64,000 nucleotides of DNA, from positions 1,154,001 through 1,218,000 of the forward strand of contig NZ_RIBP01000004.1 in NCBI RefSeq assembly GCF_007273535.1, read 5' to 3'. The DNA is from Niallia circulans (GTDB lineage Bacteria; Bacillota; Bacilli; Bacillales; Cytobacillaceae). Each line of letters begins with the position of its first letter. Within the stretch, counting starts at the first letter, position 1. The translations under genes were made by a program, and so were the position numbers. Below are positions 27,646-37,558 of the stretch, one piece after another. The notes under the pieces were generated by a model that saw only the letters and a program-made list of their open reading frames with translations, did no database searches and was not told where the DNA came from.

Positions 27646-28662
27646 GTGCGGAAAGGCAAACTATTGCTTATTGCGATGTTAGGCATAATGCTGCTGGCAG
27701 GCTGTGCTTCAAAGGGTTCAAATGGCGGAACAAAGGATGGTTTAAAGAAAATCGTCATTGCTGAGCCTGTCCATTTGATTGGGTATTTGCCGCTTTATTT
27801 AGCCATACAGGAGGGGTATTTCGAGGAAGAAGGACTTGAAGTGGAAGTCATCACAGCTACAGGTGGAGCTCATGTTACGTCTTTAGTAAGCGGTGATGCA
27901 TGGGGGAATATTGCTGGACCGGATTCTAACCAGATGGCAAATCCGGGCAGCTCTGATCCGATCCAAGGGGTTGTGAATGTCGTTAACAGAGCAAATGTAT
28001 ATTTGATGGGCAGCTCTGATGAAAAGGTAGACAGCACAAATGAAGCAGAGCTGGCACAATATTTGGAGGGGAAAACAATTGCAGCAGGCCGTTATGGTGG
28101 AAGCCCAAATCTTTTGACAAGATGGCTGCTACTTGAGCTCGGCTTAGATCCGGATAAGGACGTTAAGCTGGAGGAGCCGGCTGACGCAAGCGCAGTTGTT
28201 TCACTTGTTGAATCAGGTCAGGCTGATATTGCAAATGGTGGCGAACCGCAAATAACAGAAGGGATTAATAAAGGAGTTTGGAACGAACCCTTCTATAGTT
28301 TCCCGAGTTTAGGAGACTATCCTTACTCTGTTATAAGTGTCAAAAAATCAACAATCGAAAATGAGCCAGAAGTGGTGGAAAGCTTTGTAAAGGCAATGCT
28401 TAAAGGACTAAAGGCGGTCGATGAAGACCCTGAGCTGGCAATGGAAGCATTGAAAAAAGAGTTTCCGACTACATCAGACGATAGCTTGAAGGCTTCTCTT
28501 GACCGTGCTTATGCAGATCAGCTATGGAGCAAGGATGGCTTCATCTCGGAGGAAGCATTGGCAAAGCCTATGGATGTTGTTGAGAAAACAGGTGTATATA
28601 AAGAAGGATATAAATACGAAGAGCTTATTGATATGCAATTTGTGGAGAAATTATCTGAGTAG
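27646..28662 (+). CDS. ABC substrate-binding lipoprotein (NMT1/SsuA-like)
   Basis: Captures the substrate outside the cell. 338 residues with a lipoprotein signal ending LLAGC (Cys at about residue 20) and a periplasmic-binding fold of the NMT1/THI5/SsuA type (IGYLPLYLAIQEGYFEEEGLE). The GTG follows AAAAGGGGG. It is 162 bases after the permease and may have its own expression level. The substrate is not evident; no TPP riboswitch precedes the operon, so a thiamine precursor is not specially favoured over sulfonates or other small molecules. Confidence 0.87.
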   Translation: MRKGKLLLIAMLGIMLLAGCASKGSNGGTKDGLKKIVIAEPVHLIGYLPLYLAIQEGYFEEEGLEVEVITATGGAHVTSLVSGDAWGNIAGPDSNQMANPGSSDPIQGVVNVVNRANVYLMGSSDEKVDSTNEAELAQYLEGKTIAAGRYGGSPNLLTRWLLLELGLDPDKDVKLEEPADASAVVSLVESGQADIANGGEPQITEGINKGVWNEPFYSFPSLGDYPYSVISVKKSTIENEPEVVESFVKAMLKGLKAVDEDPELAMEALKKEFPTTSDDSLKASLDRAYADQLWSKDGFISEEALAKPMDVVEKTGVYKEGYKYEELIDMQFVEKLSE

Positions 28663-28684
28663 CCATTTATACGACAAAGTTTTA

Positions 28685-28716
28685 AGCCAGATCTTTTCAT
28701 AGATCAGGCTTTTTTG
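28685..28716 (+). terminator. Terminator of the ABC importer operon
   Basis: AAGCCAGATCT pairs with AGATCAGGCTT with one mismatch, followed by six T. Confidence 0.8.
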
Positions 28717-28732
28717 TTTGGGATTCTAAATT

Positions 28733-28746
28733 AAAAGCGCTTTCAT
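28733..28746 (+). promoter_or_regulatory. cre-like site before the YdjC-family gene
   Basis: TAAAAGCGCTTTCA matches the CcpA site except for the second base. It is 72 bases before the start and implies catabolite repression. Confidence 0.65.
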
Positions 28747-28817
28747 TATTGCGGATTTTATGTAAAAATAGAAACCAGAAGTGTGCAAAATAAATTACCG
28801 GGCAAAGGAGAACTAGA

Positions 28818-29522
28818 ATGATAAAATTACTTGTTAATGCGGATGATTTTGGCTTTTCCAGAGGAGTTAATTACGGGGTTCTCGATACCCACTTAAACGG
28901 TATTGTTAATTCTGCAACAATGATGATGAATGCAGAAGGAACAGAGCATGCTCTTGAAATCGCTAAGTCGACACCTACTTTAAGGGTAGGAGTTCATCTT
29001 GTTCTCACATTTGGAAAGCCGCTAACGAGTGCACCAAGTCTCATTGGTGAAGAAGGATACTTTAAAAAGCAAAAAGATGTATATGGACATCCTGAAGAAA
29101 TTTCTCTTGAGGATTTAGAGCAGGAATGGACTGCTCAAATAGAAAGATTTTTGGCTTCAGGAATAAAACCGGCCCATTTGGACAGCCATCACCATGTTCA
29201 TGGAATTAAAGAGTTCTATCCTGTCATCAAAAGACTGTCAGAAAAATATAATCTTCCAGTCCGTATTGGTGGACCACATTTTACCGACGTAAAAACAGTT
29301 ACCGATATTTTAATGGTTGATTTTTTTGGTGAGGGAGTGACAGAAGACTATTTTGAAAAGCTGCAAGATAGAGTGGAGGATGGCAAAACGGTGGAGGTAA
29401 TGACACATCCGGCCTATTTGGATGCAACTCTTAAGGATGGCACCTCTTATTATCAGGAGAGATTGGAAGAGGCAAGAATTTTGTCAGACATAACATTGCC
29501 GGAAAACGTTAAGTTACTTTGA
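28818..29522 (+). CDS. YdjC/ChbG family carbohydrate deacetylase
   Basis: Predicted metal-dependent deacetylase of N-acetylated oligosaccharides such as phosphorylated chitobiose. The 234-residue protein has the metal motifs NADDFG at the N-terminus and HLDSHHHVHG, and MTHPAYLD near the end. The ATG follows AAAGGAG. It stands alone with a cre-like site upstream and a terminator downstream. No chitobiose PTS is adjacent, but the lactose/cellobiose-family PTS at 19.4-24 kb is a possible partner. Confidence 0.88.
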   Translation: MIKLLVNADDFGFSRGVNYGVLDTHLNGIVNSATMMMNAEGTEHALEIAKSTPTLRVGVHLVLTFGKPLTSAPSLIGEEGYFKKQKDVYGHPEEISLEDLEQEWTAQIERFLASGIKPAHLDSHHHVHGIKEFYPVIKRLSEKYNLPVRIGGPHFTDVKTVTDILMVDFFGEGVTEDYFEKLQDRVEDGKTVEVMTHPAYLDATLKDGTSYYQERLEEARILSDITLPENVKLL

Positions 29523-29534
29523 GATGAAAGACAG

Positions 29535-29565
29535 AAATGGGCCTTGTCTTTAGCCCATTTTTTTT
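29535..29565 (+). terminator. Terminator after the YdjC-family gene
   Basis: AAATGGGC/GCCCATTT stem followed by a T-run. Confidence 0.88.
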
Positions 29566-29708
29566 CATGGTTTTATTTTGGCGGACAACTTATTAGTTAT
29601 GTTTTGAATATTTCTATAATTATAGTGTTGTTGTACAGAACCTAATCCATATAGAATAGTAGAAAAGCTACATAAAAAAACATTCCAACGGAAGAAGGGA
29701 GCAGGTCC

Positions 29709-30947
29709 ATGCCTAATCAGCCATCGAATCCTTTCCGGCGGGAGATGTACGATTCTCTTGAAAGTTTTGTAGACCATGTTAGTGAATTGCTCGGATGTCC
29801 GATTACACTTGAGGATACACACCATCGTGTTCTTGTTTACAGCAGTCATGATGAGGAAACAGATCCTGTCAGAATTTCTACGATTATAAGCAGAAGAGTC
29901 CCGGAAAAGATAATAAACCGCTTGTGGAAGGATGGAGTTATCCCAAGTCTTCTTCAAAGTAAAAAGCCAATCAGAATTGAGGGAAAGCAAGAGATAGGTC
30001 TCGGAAGCAGGGTGGCAGTATCGATTTGGAGAGCAGATGAAGTAATTGGCTATATTTGGGCAATTGAACTGCATCAAGCACTGACAGCAAGCCAAATGGA
30101 TATATTAGAGAATGCAGCCGCAGTTGGAAAGCATCTTTTATCCCGTTTTGCAAAGGCAAAACGACCATCAACAAATGTTGATCAAGAATTTTTTTGGAAG
30201 CTACTTACAGGTCATGTGAATAAGCAAGAGGCAGAAGAAAAGCTGATGGAAATAAATCAAACTGCCCTCAATGACTATACAATTATGGTTTTTAGCTTTA
30301 AGGAAATTATTACGAAGGAAATGGAAAAACAAATTATTTATTTGCTGAAAGTAATGGATAATGTCAAAATTTCACTTTATACGATGGATGACCATGAGTT
30401 AATTTTGCTGGCAAGTGCAATAAACAAACAAGACAGTCCTGCTGCTGTTTTTAAGCAATTCATTCGGAATTTTCCAAGCAGCTTAGCGGAAAAGTTTCAA
30501 ATAACAGATGTTTATGGAGGCTATGGAAGCATCTATTTTGATTTGAGGGATGTCGCGAAGTGTCTAAAGGAAGCAAAGAAGGTAATAGAGGTTAAAGTGA
30601 AATTTCCAGGCGAGGCACAAGCCTTTTCTGCCTATCAAGATTTAGGAATCTATCAGTTCATGGATGTGTTATTAGAAAAGCGAATACAGGATGGCTTTGA
30701 AAATATCGCGATTCAGAAATTAAGGGACTATGATAACAGTCATAATACAGAGCTGCTATTAACATTGGAAGCCTTTTTGGATGAGAGTGAAAGCATGCAA
30801 AAAACAGCTTTAAAGCTTCATGTACACACGAATACACTAACATATCGACTAAAGCGAATAACAGAGATTATGGAGGTTGACCTTACTGTGCCTTCCCAGA
30901 AATTCATGCTTTATCTCGACTTAAAATTGCTCCGCTGGCATCAGTAA
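29709..30947 (+). CDS. adeR: PucR-type regulator, probable activator of ald
   Basis: A 412-residue transcription factor with an N-terminal GAF-like sensor region, a central GGDEF-like fold without catalytic residues and a C-terminal PucR helix-turn-helix ([18 protein letters not shown]). It lies directly upstream of ald in the same orientation, the arrangement of B. subtilis adeR (yukF)-ald, where AdeR activates ald in response to alanine. The ATG at 29709 is preceded by AGAAGGGAGCAGG. Confidence 0.85.
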   Translation: MPNQPSNPFRREMYDSLESFVDHVSELLGCPITLEDTHHRVLVYSSHDEETDPVRISTIISRRVPEKIINRLWKDGVIPSLLQSKKPIRIEGKQEIGLGSRVAVSIWRADEVIGYIWAIELHQALTASQMDILENAAAVGKHLLSRFAKAKRPSTNVDQEFFWKLLTGHVNKQEAEEKLMEINQTALNDYTIMVFSFKEIITKEMEKQIIYLLKVMDNVKISLYTMDDHELILLASAINKQDSPAAVFKQFIRNFPSSLAEKFQITDVYGGYGSIYFDLRDVAKCLKEAKKVIEVKVKFPGEAQAFSAYQDLGIYQFMDVLLEKRIQDGFENIAIQKLRDYDNSHNTELLLTLEAFLDESESMQKTALKLHVHTNTLTYRLKRITEIMEVDLTVPSQKFMLYLDLKLLRWHQ

Positions 30948-31098
30948 TAAGCTGTTGCAAGTAAGTTTTGTGAATTTTCACAAAGGCGCTGATTTACTTT
31001 TATCTTTTTTACCAAAGAATAATTTTGCAATTCGTCCTATTATAATTATAAGATATCTAACAATTAAAGTAAGGAATTCTAACAAGGGGTGGATTGTA

Positions 31099-32235
31099 TT
31101 GATTATTGGTATTCCGAAAGAGATAAAAAACAATGAAAACAGGGTTGCGATTACTCCTTCTGGCGTAGCTTACTTGCAAAATGGCGGGCATGAAGTTCTA
31201 GTTGAAACAAATGCTGGTTCAGGCAGTGGTTTTACAGATAGTGAATATGCTGCTTCTGGAGCGAAAATAATGGATACTGCAAGCATGGTGTGGAATGCTG
31301 CGGACATGATTATGAAGGTAAAGGAACCACTTCAATCAGAATACAGCTATTTCCGCAAAGGCTTAATCTTATTTACTTATCTTCACTTAGCAGCTGAAAA
31401 GGAATTGGCAGCAGCCTTAACAGAGAAGGGTGTTACTGGCATTGCTTATGAGACAATTGAAGTAAATGGAAAACTGCCGCTGTTAACTCCGATGAGTGAG
31501 GTTGCAGGCAGAATGGCAGTTCAGATTGGCGCACAATTTCTTGAACAGCCACATGGAGGAAAAGGGATTTTGCTGGCAGGAGTTCCAGGAGTTAAGCGTG
31601 GCAATGTGACAATAATTGGCGGTGGTATTGTTGGAGCAAACGCTGCGAAGCTCGCAGTTGGTCTTGGTGCAAATGTAACATTATTGGATTTAAATCCAGA
31701 AAGATTAAGAGAACTGGATAATCAATTCGGGTCAAGCCTAAATACAGTTATCTCAAACCCTGCCAATATTGAAGCGGCAGTTGCTGAGTCTGATTTAGTT
31801 ATCGGTGCTGTCCTTATCCCTGGTGCTAAAGCGCCGAAGCTTGTAACAGAGGAAATGGTCAAAAAGATGGCTCCAGGCTCTGTGATTGTTGATGTGGCAA
31901 TCGACCAAGGCGGTATCTTTGAGACAGTTGACCATATCACTACACATGATAATCCAACATATGTGAAGCATGGGGTTGTTCACTATGCTGTTGCAAACAT
32001 GCCTGGAGCGGTGCCGAGGACATCTACGATTGCCCTGACAAATGTTACTGTGCCATATGCATTGCAGATAGCCAACAAAGGTGCAGTCGGGGCCATCCAA
32101 AACAACTACGCGATAAAGCAAGGTGTTAATACCTTTAATGGCCATATAACATACGCTCCTGTAGCGAAAGATCTAGGGCTTGTTTATGTCCCGGTTCAAG
32201 AAGTAATCAATTCAATCCCTACTACTGCAGTTTAA
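31099..32235 (+). CDS. ald: Alanine dehydrogenase
   Basis: Interconverts L-alanine and pyruvate plus ammonia with NAD. The 378-residue product has the normal length when started at TTG 31099, which follows AAGGGGTGG and gives the standard opening [17 protein letters not shown]; longer frames upstream are not conserved. Further marks are the catalytic His in [10 protein letters not shown], the NAD fold [15 protein letters not shown] and [10 protein letters not shown]. The gene follows adeR and ends in a terminator. Confidence 0.96.
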   Translation: MIIGIPKEIKNNENRVAITPSGVAYLQNGGHEVLVETNAGSGSGFTDSEYAASGAKIMDTASMVWNAADMIMKVKEPLQSEYSYFRKGLILFTYLHLAAEKELAAALTEKGVTGIAYETIEVNGKLPLLTPMSEVAGRMAVQIGAQFLEQPHGGKGILLAGVPGVKRGNVTIIGGGIVGANAAKLAVGLGANVTLLDLNPERLRELDNQFGSSLNTVISNPANIEAAVAESDLVIGAVLIPGAKAPKLVTEEMVKKMAPGSVIVDVAIDQGGIFETVDHITTHDNPTYVKHGVVHYAVANMPGAVPRTSTIALTNVTVPYALQIANKGAVGAIQNNYAIKQGVNTFNGHITYAPVAKDLGLVYVPVQEVINSIPTTAV

Positions 32236-32246
32236 CGATTTTAATA

Positions 32247-32280
32247 GCCGGATTTCCTATACTAGGAAGTCTGGTTTTTT
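32247..32280 (+). terminator. ald terminator
   Basis: CCGGATTTCC pairs with GGAAGTCTGG (one G-T pair) and is followed by six T. Confidence 0.85.
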
Positions 32281-32437
32281 GTGGATTCTGCTAACAAGAT
32301 TATAAAATTTTTCCAGAAAAACGAAACTTCTCTTAGGCGAAACTCGTATAACAATATGGATGGATATGCTTTAAGGTATAAACATAAAGAGATAAGAAGA
32401 GCAAAGGTCTAAAAGATAAAAAAGAGAGGAGTATAAC

Positions 32438-33379
32438 ATGTCACAGTATGCATTAGAAGTGAAAAATTTCACAAAGAAAATTAAAAGCAAAACAATTGTG
32501 GACAAGGTAAGTTTTGCCGTGGAAAAAGGGGAGATTTTTGGACTGCTTGGCCCAAATGGTGCTGGGAAAACAACGATTATAAGAATGATCGTCAGCCTGA
32601 TTAACAGAACAGAAGGAGAGGTTGTTATAAATGGGCATAACCTCGATACTTCTTTTGCTGATGCGATGAGCAGCCTCGGGGCTATCGTGGAAAACCCAGA
32701 ATTCTATAAATACATGAGCGGCTATAAGAATTTGCGTCACTATGCGAGAATGGCCAAAAATGAGATTTCGGAGGAGAGAATTGCAGAAGTAGCTAAGCTT
32801 GTTAAGCTGGATAATGCAATTCATCAAAAGGTAAGGACCTATTCACTTGGAATGAGGCAGCGGCTTGGTGTTGCGCAAGCACTTTTACATAATCCTGCCA
32901 TCTTAATCCTTGATGAGCCGACAAACGGGTTAGATCCACAAGGGATACGAGAATTCCGTGATTATCTCCACGAGCTGGCAGCGACCGGAATATCTGTGCT
33001 TGTATCATCTCATTTACTTTCCGAAATGCAGCTAATGTGCCATCGCTTTGCAATTATTGAAAAGGGCAAGCTTATCCACATCTCCTCCATGGATGAGACT
33101 GTTGCAGAGGGAGCTGATGAGCTAAGAGAAGTAACCTTTGAGATAGATAATGCTTCTAGTGCACTTGAAGTACTGAGAAGTGGTGCAGTGGCTTTTGAGG
33201 AGGTTTCGGTAAAAGAGAATATACTCACAGTAAAACTGTCGAAGTCTTCCATTCCAGCTGTGAACAAACTATTTGTGGAAAAAGGATTATCTGTGTACGG
33301 AATTAGTGCAGCGAAAGCAACATTAGAGGACAGATTCCTTGAACTCACGAATAAAAAAGGAGAGGAAGCAAAACGATGA
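32438..33379 (+). CDS. ABC transporter ATPase (BcrA/CcmA-like)
   Basis: Powers an ABC-2 type exporter. 313 residues with Walker A GPNGAGKTT, signature YSLGMRQRLGV, Walker B LILDEPTNGLDP and the H-loop SSHLLSEM, followed by the C-terminal extension common in bacitracin-exporter-like ATPases. It overlaps the permease start by four bases. The cargo is unknown; no two-component system or peptide gene is adjacent. Confidence 0.9.
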   Translation: MSQYALEVKNFTKKIKSKTIVDKVSFAVEKGEIFGLLGPNGAGKTTIIRMIVSLINRTEGEVVINGHNLDTSFADAMSSLGAIVENPEFYKYMSGYKNLRHYARMAKNEISEERIAEVAKLVKLDNAIHQKVRTYSLGMRQRLGVAQALLHNPAILILDEPTNGLDPQGIREFRDYLHELAATGISVLVSSHLLSEMQLMCHRFAIIEKGKLIHISSMDETVAEGADELREVTFEIDNASSALEVLRSGAVAFEEVSVKENILTVKLSKSSIPAVNKLFVEKGLSVYGISAAKATLEDRFLELTNKKGEEAKR

Positions 33380-34359
33380 TCGGGTTAATTCAGAATGAAC
33401 TGATAAAAATATTTGAAAAGAAGATGAGCTGGATTTTTGCCATTATTCTTATACTTTGCCTTATAGGAAGCGCTGTGCTTGAGATGAAAATCAGCGATCA
33501 GCAACAGGAAGATGATTGGAAGGTACAGGTTCAATCAGAAATTGACAAGCTGGAGAAGAAGAAGGAAAAAGCTCCAAGTTATAATGATTTTAAAGAGGAT
33601 GAATATCCGTCAGAGGAGACACAGGAGGATATTCAATCTCGAATCGATGATTTTAATGGAAATTTAAAGGATAATGTTAATCCATATACGACAAGCTGGT
33701 CTTATTTAGGTGATTTTGGAATTGCGATGAAGTCCCTTATCACACTGTTTGTGGTAATTATTTGTGCAGGCAATATATCGTCTGAGTTTTCTGATGGGAC
33801 AATTAAGCAGCTGTTAATTCGCCCGCATAGAAGATGGGCAATCCTGCTTTCGAAATACATTGCAATATGTATTTATGCAGCGTTCCTAATTGCTGTGCTG
33901 GCTATAGGCGGGTACTTAGTGAGTATTACCTTCTTTGGTACAGCAGGGTTTAATGATAATATTTATGCCTTTAATGCTGCTTATAATACAGAGGCTGTTA
34001 GCGGTGGCGTGTACTTTATACAGAATCTAGCTTACTATTTACCTGGTTTAATTCTTATCCTGACATTGGCGTTTATGTTGTCTACTCTATTTAAGAATCA
34101 AGCAATTGCTGTTGGAATTGGTATATTTGTACTGTTCTTTTCTTCAACTGTAGGTTCTATAATTATGGGTCTTTCGGAAAAATATGCGTGGACAAAGGCG
34201 CTGATTTTCCCGCACTTGGATCAGACTGTTTTTATAATGGATGATAAAATATTAACTAATATTACAATGCCGATATCATTAGGTATTCTTGGAGTCTATT
34301 ATATTATCTTTATGTTCATCACATTTTTCTTTTTCCAAAAAAGGGATATCAGCATTTGA
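33376..34359 (+). CDS. ABC-2 type permease
   Basis: Membrane partner of the preceding ATPase. 327 residues with one N-terminal membrane segment, a long charged extracellular loop (about residues 35-110, rich in Glu, Lys and Asp) and five further segments. The motif SSEFSDGTIKQLLIRPHRR is typical of ABC-2 permeases. Coupled to the ATPase gene by ATGA overlap. Confidence 0.87.
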   Translation: MIGLIQNELIKIFEKKMSWIFAIILILCLIGSAVLEMKISDQQQEDDWKVQVQSEIDKLEKKKEKAPSYNDFKEDEYPSEETQEDIQSRIDDFNGNLKDNVNPYTTSWSYLGDFGIAMKSLITLFVVIICAGNISSEFSDGTIKQLLIRPHRRWAILLSKYIAICIYAAFLIAVLAIGGYLVSITFFGTAGFNDNIYAFNAAYNTEAVSGGVYFIQNLAYYLPGLILILTLAFMLSTLFKNQAIAVGIGIFVLFFSSTVGSIIMGLSEKYAWTKALIFPHLDQTVFIMDDKILTNITMPISLGILGVYYIIFMFITFFFFQKRDISI

Positions 34360-34367
34360 TTTAATGG

Positions 34368-34396
34368 AAAACCGGAGAGGCTTGCTCTCCGGTTTT
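34368..34396 (+). terminator. Terminator of the ABC-2 exporter operon
   Basis: AAACCGGAGAG pairs with CTCTCCGGTTT, followed by T and AG. A near copy of this hairpin lies at 34619-34644 beyond the dispersed repeat. Confidence 0.85.
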
Positions 34397-34434
34397 AGTT
34401 TGCAGTTAAACACTTATCACTAATAGCAAGGGGT

Positions 34435-34567
34435 ATATGGATTTCCGCTGCAGGGGTTCGCTTTCCACGGGGCGAGCGGTGAGCCGCATCGGCGCTAAAG
34501 CGCCTGCTGGGTCTCACCTGTCTCGCTAATCCCGTAGGAGACTCACCCCTTCCGCTCCAATCCATAT
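34435..34567. repeat. GC-rich dispersed intergenic repeat with terminal inverted ends
   Basis: A 133-base element far richer in GC than its surroundings, bounded by ATATGGATT and AATCCATAT. Inside are TTCCGCTGCAGGGG, GGGGCGAGCGGTGAG, the perfect hairpin GGCGCTAAAGCGCC and GGTCTCACCTGTCTCGCT, allowing an extended folded RNA or DNA. From memory, elements of this type recur in intergenic regions of many Bacillaceae genomes; only one copy is in this window. It encodes no protein and its function is unknown. Confidence 0.7.
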
Positions 34568-34618
34568 CTATTATTACTGTTGATAGAAGTAATAATATAT
34601 TCTTGTTTTACAAGCTGA

Positions 34619-34644
34619 AATTGGAGAGGGTTGCTCTTCGGTTT
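34619..34644 (+). terminator. Second terminator hairpin, near copy of the one at 34368
   Basis: TTGGAGAGGGTTGCTCTTCGG followed by six T. It shares the order GGAGAGG-TTGCTCT-CGGTTTT with the first terminator and differs at a few positions. It abuts the stop of the minus-strand aminotransferase gene. Confidence 0.7.
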
Positions 34645-34645
34645 T

Positions 34646-35836
34646 TTAGCTGTTGTTATTTAGATAATGGATGGCTTGTTTAATGCGGTTTAAGCCATCT
34701 GTGAGCTTTTGTTGTGGGCAGCCTAAATTCATTCTTAAATAACCTTTGCCGTCAACGCCATATGTTTCTCCTGACATGATGGCTACCTTGCCTTTGTGAA
34801 TTAAAGCATCTTGAATTTGTTTTGGTGAATACGGCAGCTTTTTTGTATTTATCCATGCTAAGTAAGTAGCTTCTGGTATGTACAGAGTCATGCCTAATTT
34901 GTTCATTTCTAAGAATTCCTTTGTAAGAATCATATTTTCTTTAATATACTCATTCAATTCGTCTACCCAGCTGCCGCATGCTTGATAGGCCTCTATTGTT
35001 GCCGTCAAACCTAGTATGCTTGTAGAGGAAAGGCCATCTTTGTTTTTTAATGTTAGTAAAAATTTGTCCTTTATTGTTGCACCAGGAATAATGGCATAAG
35101 AGCCGATTAATCCAGGTATATTGAACGTTTTACTAGCAGAGGTACAAATACATACGTTTTCCAAGTCAATTGCTTTGCTGATAATAGGAATATGCTTGTT
35201 AGGTTGCATAACGATGTCCATATGAATTTCATCACTAATAATATAAACTTGATATTTTTTGCAAAGGCTAACTAGTTGTTCAAGCTCTGTTGCTGTCCAA
35301 ACCCTGCCTGTCGGATTATGAGGACTGCATAGTAAAAGCACTTTAGCTTTTGGGTGGGCAAGCTTTTTCTCTAGGTCAGCAAAGTCAATCACATATTTGC
35401 CGTCTGCTTCAAGTAATGGATTGGTAGAAATTCGTCTGTTATTATCCGTAATCAGTTTAAAGAAGGCGTCATAAGCCGGAGTCTGTATTACAATATGATC
35501 TTCTTCATCCGTTAACATCTCGATTATCTTTGCAATTGTATATATGACACTTGGGCTATAAACAATCCATTCCTCATCTAGTTCTGTGGAAAAACGTTCT
35601 CTGTACCATTTTTGAACAGATGCTTTGAATTCCTTGTGATTCCATCTTGTATAACCGAAAATGCCGTGCTCCAAACGCTTAGTTAAAGCATTCATAACCT
35701 CTGGCGGTGTTTGGAAATCTGTATCTGAAATAGAAAACGGCAAGAGCTTTGCCTCTCCAAATCTGTCTTCAATATAGTCCCACTGTGTGCAGTATGTGCC
35801 AGTTCTATCTGTGATACGATCAAAAGAATATGTCAT
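34646..35836 (-). CDS. malY: MalY/PatB family PLP-dependent C-S lyase/aminotransferase
   Basis: Fold-type I PLP enzyme of 396 residues. PLP-binding Lys236 lies in SASKTFNIPGL, and CSPHNPTGRVW and SDEIHMDIVM are the standard cofactor-contact motifs. Members show cystathionine beta-lyase activity, and MalY in E. coli also damps maltose regulation. It lies nine bases downstream of a malX-like gene in the same orientation, the E. coli malXY pairing, which is the main reason for the name. Its metabolic role here is open. Confidence 0.82.
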   Translation of the reverse strand: MTYSFDRITDRTGTYCTQWDYIEDRFGEAKLLPFSISDTDFQTPPEVMNALTKRLEHGIFGYTRWNHKEFKASVQKWYRERFSTELDEEWIVYSPSVIYTIAKIIEMLTDEEDHIVIQTPAYDAFFKLITDNNRRISTNPLLEADGKYVIDFADLEKKLAHPKAKVLLLCSPHNPTGRVWTATELEQLVSLCKKYQVYIISDEIHMDIVMQPNKHIPIISKAIDLENVCICTSASKTFNIPGLIGSYAIIPGATIKDKFLLTLKNKDGLSSTSILGLTATIEAYQACGSWVDELNEYIKENMILTKEFLEMNKLGMTLYIPEATYLAWINTKKLPYSPKQIQDALIHKGKVAIMSGETYGVDGKGYLRMNLGCPQQKLTDGLNRIKQAIHYLNNNS

Positions 35837-35845
35837 AAACGATCT

Positions 35846-37408
35846 CTACTCCATTTCTATTTCCAGCTGGTTCTTTAAAGAAGCTACTTGTGTACCAATA
35901 ATGACCTGTACATTATGCTTATCCAGCTTCACTACCCCAAGAGCTCCGCAGTCCTTTAATTCCTGTTCATCAATTTTGCTCATATCTTGAACAACAAGGC
36001 GCAGTCTGGTGATACAATTATCCAACGTTTCGAGATTATCTTTGCCGCCTAAAGCAGTTAGGATTCTTTCTGCATCATATTTACCTTTTTTCTTATGAAT
36101 TAATTCTTCCTTCGATGTTGCAGTTGTTTCATCTTCACGACCAGGTGTCTTCAGATTGAACTTGATAATGGCATAGCGGAAGATGAAATAGTAAGCGGCG
36201 AACCAAACAGCTCCAACGAGGAGAACGAGATACCATTTTGTGTATGTTCCCTGCAAAACACCGAAAATAATAAAGTCGAGAATGCCGCCATCTGTGTTTC
36301 CAATTACTACTCCAAGCAAATGCATCGTCATAAATCCTAAACCGGTTAGGATGACATGGATGCCGTATAGGGCAGGTGCCAGAAACAGAAATAAAAATTC
36401 AATTGGCTCTGTTATACCAGTTACAAATGTGGCGATAACGCCTGAGATTAATAACCCTTTAATCTTGCTTCGCCTTTCAGGAAGTGCTGTATGATAAATA
36501 GCCAGTGCCACGGCTGGCAAACCAAACATGAAAGTAGGCATTTTCCCTTGCGATAAAAAGGCGGTAGCAGAAGGACTAATTGGCGAGCCACTTTGCAGCT
36601 GAGCATAGAAAATATTCAAGGCTCCTGTAATAGTCTGCCCGTCAACAACCTGAACACCACCAGCTTCCGTAAACCGAATCATTGCTACGAGAATATGGTG
36701 CAGTCCAAATGGCAGCAATAAACGCTCGCCAGCTCCGAATATAAATGGTCCAAATGCACCGGATTTCTGAATAAGCTGTCCAATGCCAGTGATAGCAATG
36801 GCGAAAATCGGCCAAATGACTGGAATTAAAATGCCGACAACAGCTAATGAAAGAGAAGTGATAATCGGTACAAATCTTGCTCCGCCAAAAAAGGCGAATG
36901 CATCTGGAAGCTGAATATTATAAAATCGGCTGTGCAGCACATGGACGATCACGCCGACGATGATACCGCCGAGCACCCCCATTTCAATCGTTTGTATTCC
37001 CATTACCATGCCTTGACCAGCTTCGCGCAATGTGTCCGCTGCAGCGAGGCTTTTTGTTTCTGTTAAATAAAAGTTTATGGATAAATGCATAATGACATAT
37101 CCTACAAACCCAGAAAAGGCCGCGACTCCTTTTTCATAACGTGCAAGTCCCAGTGGAATCGCAACTGCAAATAAAACAGGCAGATACGTAAAAGCAAAGC
37201 CTCCAATTGTAGACATGAACCGGAATATTGTTTGCAGGAAGCGATTATCTAGAAACGGCAGAGCCTCAATGGTAGAAGGACTCGTAAAGGAGCTGCCGAT
37301 TCCTAACATAAGTCCCATAAATGCAAGCAGGGCTACTGGAAGCATAAATGTCTTTCCAAGCCCTTGGAAAAATTCCCAAAAGCGTGATTTAGCGTTTTTC
37401 ATCATCAA
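35846..37408 (-). CDS. malX: PTS glucose/maltose-type EIICB (MalX-like)
   Basis: Transports and phosphorylates a glucoside. 520 residues with an N-terminal EIIC domain of about ten membrane segments (LPFGLHHILVA, ITEPIEFLFLFLAP) and a C-terminal EIIB domain with phospho-acceptor Cys465 in LDNCITRLR. There is no EIIA domain. The order IIC-IIB and the following malY match E. coli malXY. A palindrome CAAATA-CATA-TATTTG lies just upstream of the start, and an RpiR regulator gene follows upstream on the same strand. Confidence 0.85.
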   Translation of the reverse strand: MMMKNAKSRFWEFFQGLGKTFMLPVALLAFMGLMLGIGSSFTSPSTIEALPFLDNRFLQTIFRFMSTIGGFAFTYLPVLFAVAIPLGLARYEKGVAAFSGFVGYVIMHLSINFYLTETKSLAAADTLREAGQGMVMGIQTIEMGVLGGIIVGVIVHVLHSRFYNIQLPDAFAFFGGARFVPIITSLSLAVVGILIPVIWPIFAIAITGIGQLIQKSGAFGPFIFGAGERLLLPFGLHHILVAMIRFTEAGGVQVVDGQTITGALNIFYAQLQSGSPISPSATAFLSQGKMPTFMFGLPAVALAIYHTALPERRSKIKGLLISGVIATFVTGITEPIEFLFLFLAPALYGIHVILTGLGFMTMHLLGVVIGNTDGGILDFIIFGVLQGTYTKWYLVLLVGAVWFAAYYFIFRYAIIKFNLKTPGREDETTATSKEELIHKKKGKYDAERILTALGGKDNLETLDNCITRLRLVVQDMSKIDEQELKDCGALGVVKLDKHNVQVIIGTQVASLKNQLEIEME

Positions 37409-37558
37409 TTACTCCTTCCAAATACATATATTTGTGTTAAGAGTAACTGCCTAGGAAAAGAAGAACAATCAGTTTTGAATGGATTGTAAGGGTATACATT
37501 TTTTGTATAGCTATTTTTACAGTAATAAAGGCTTCTAGGGCTATACCCTTGAGGCCTG

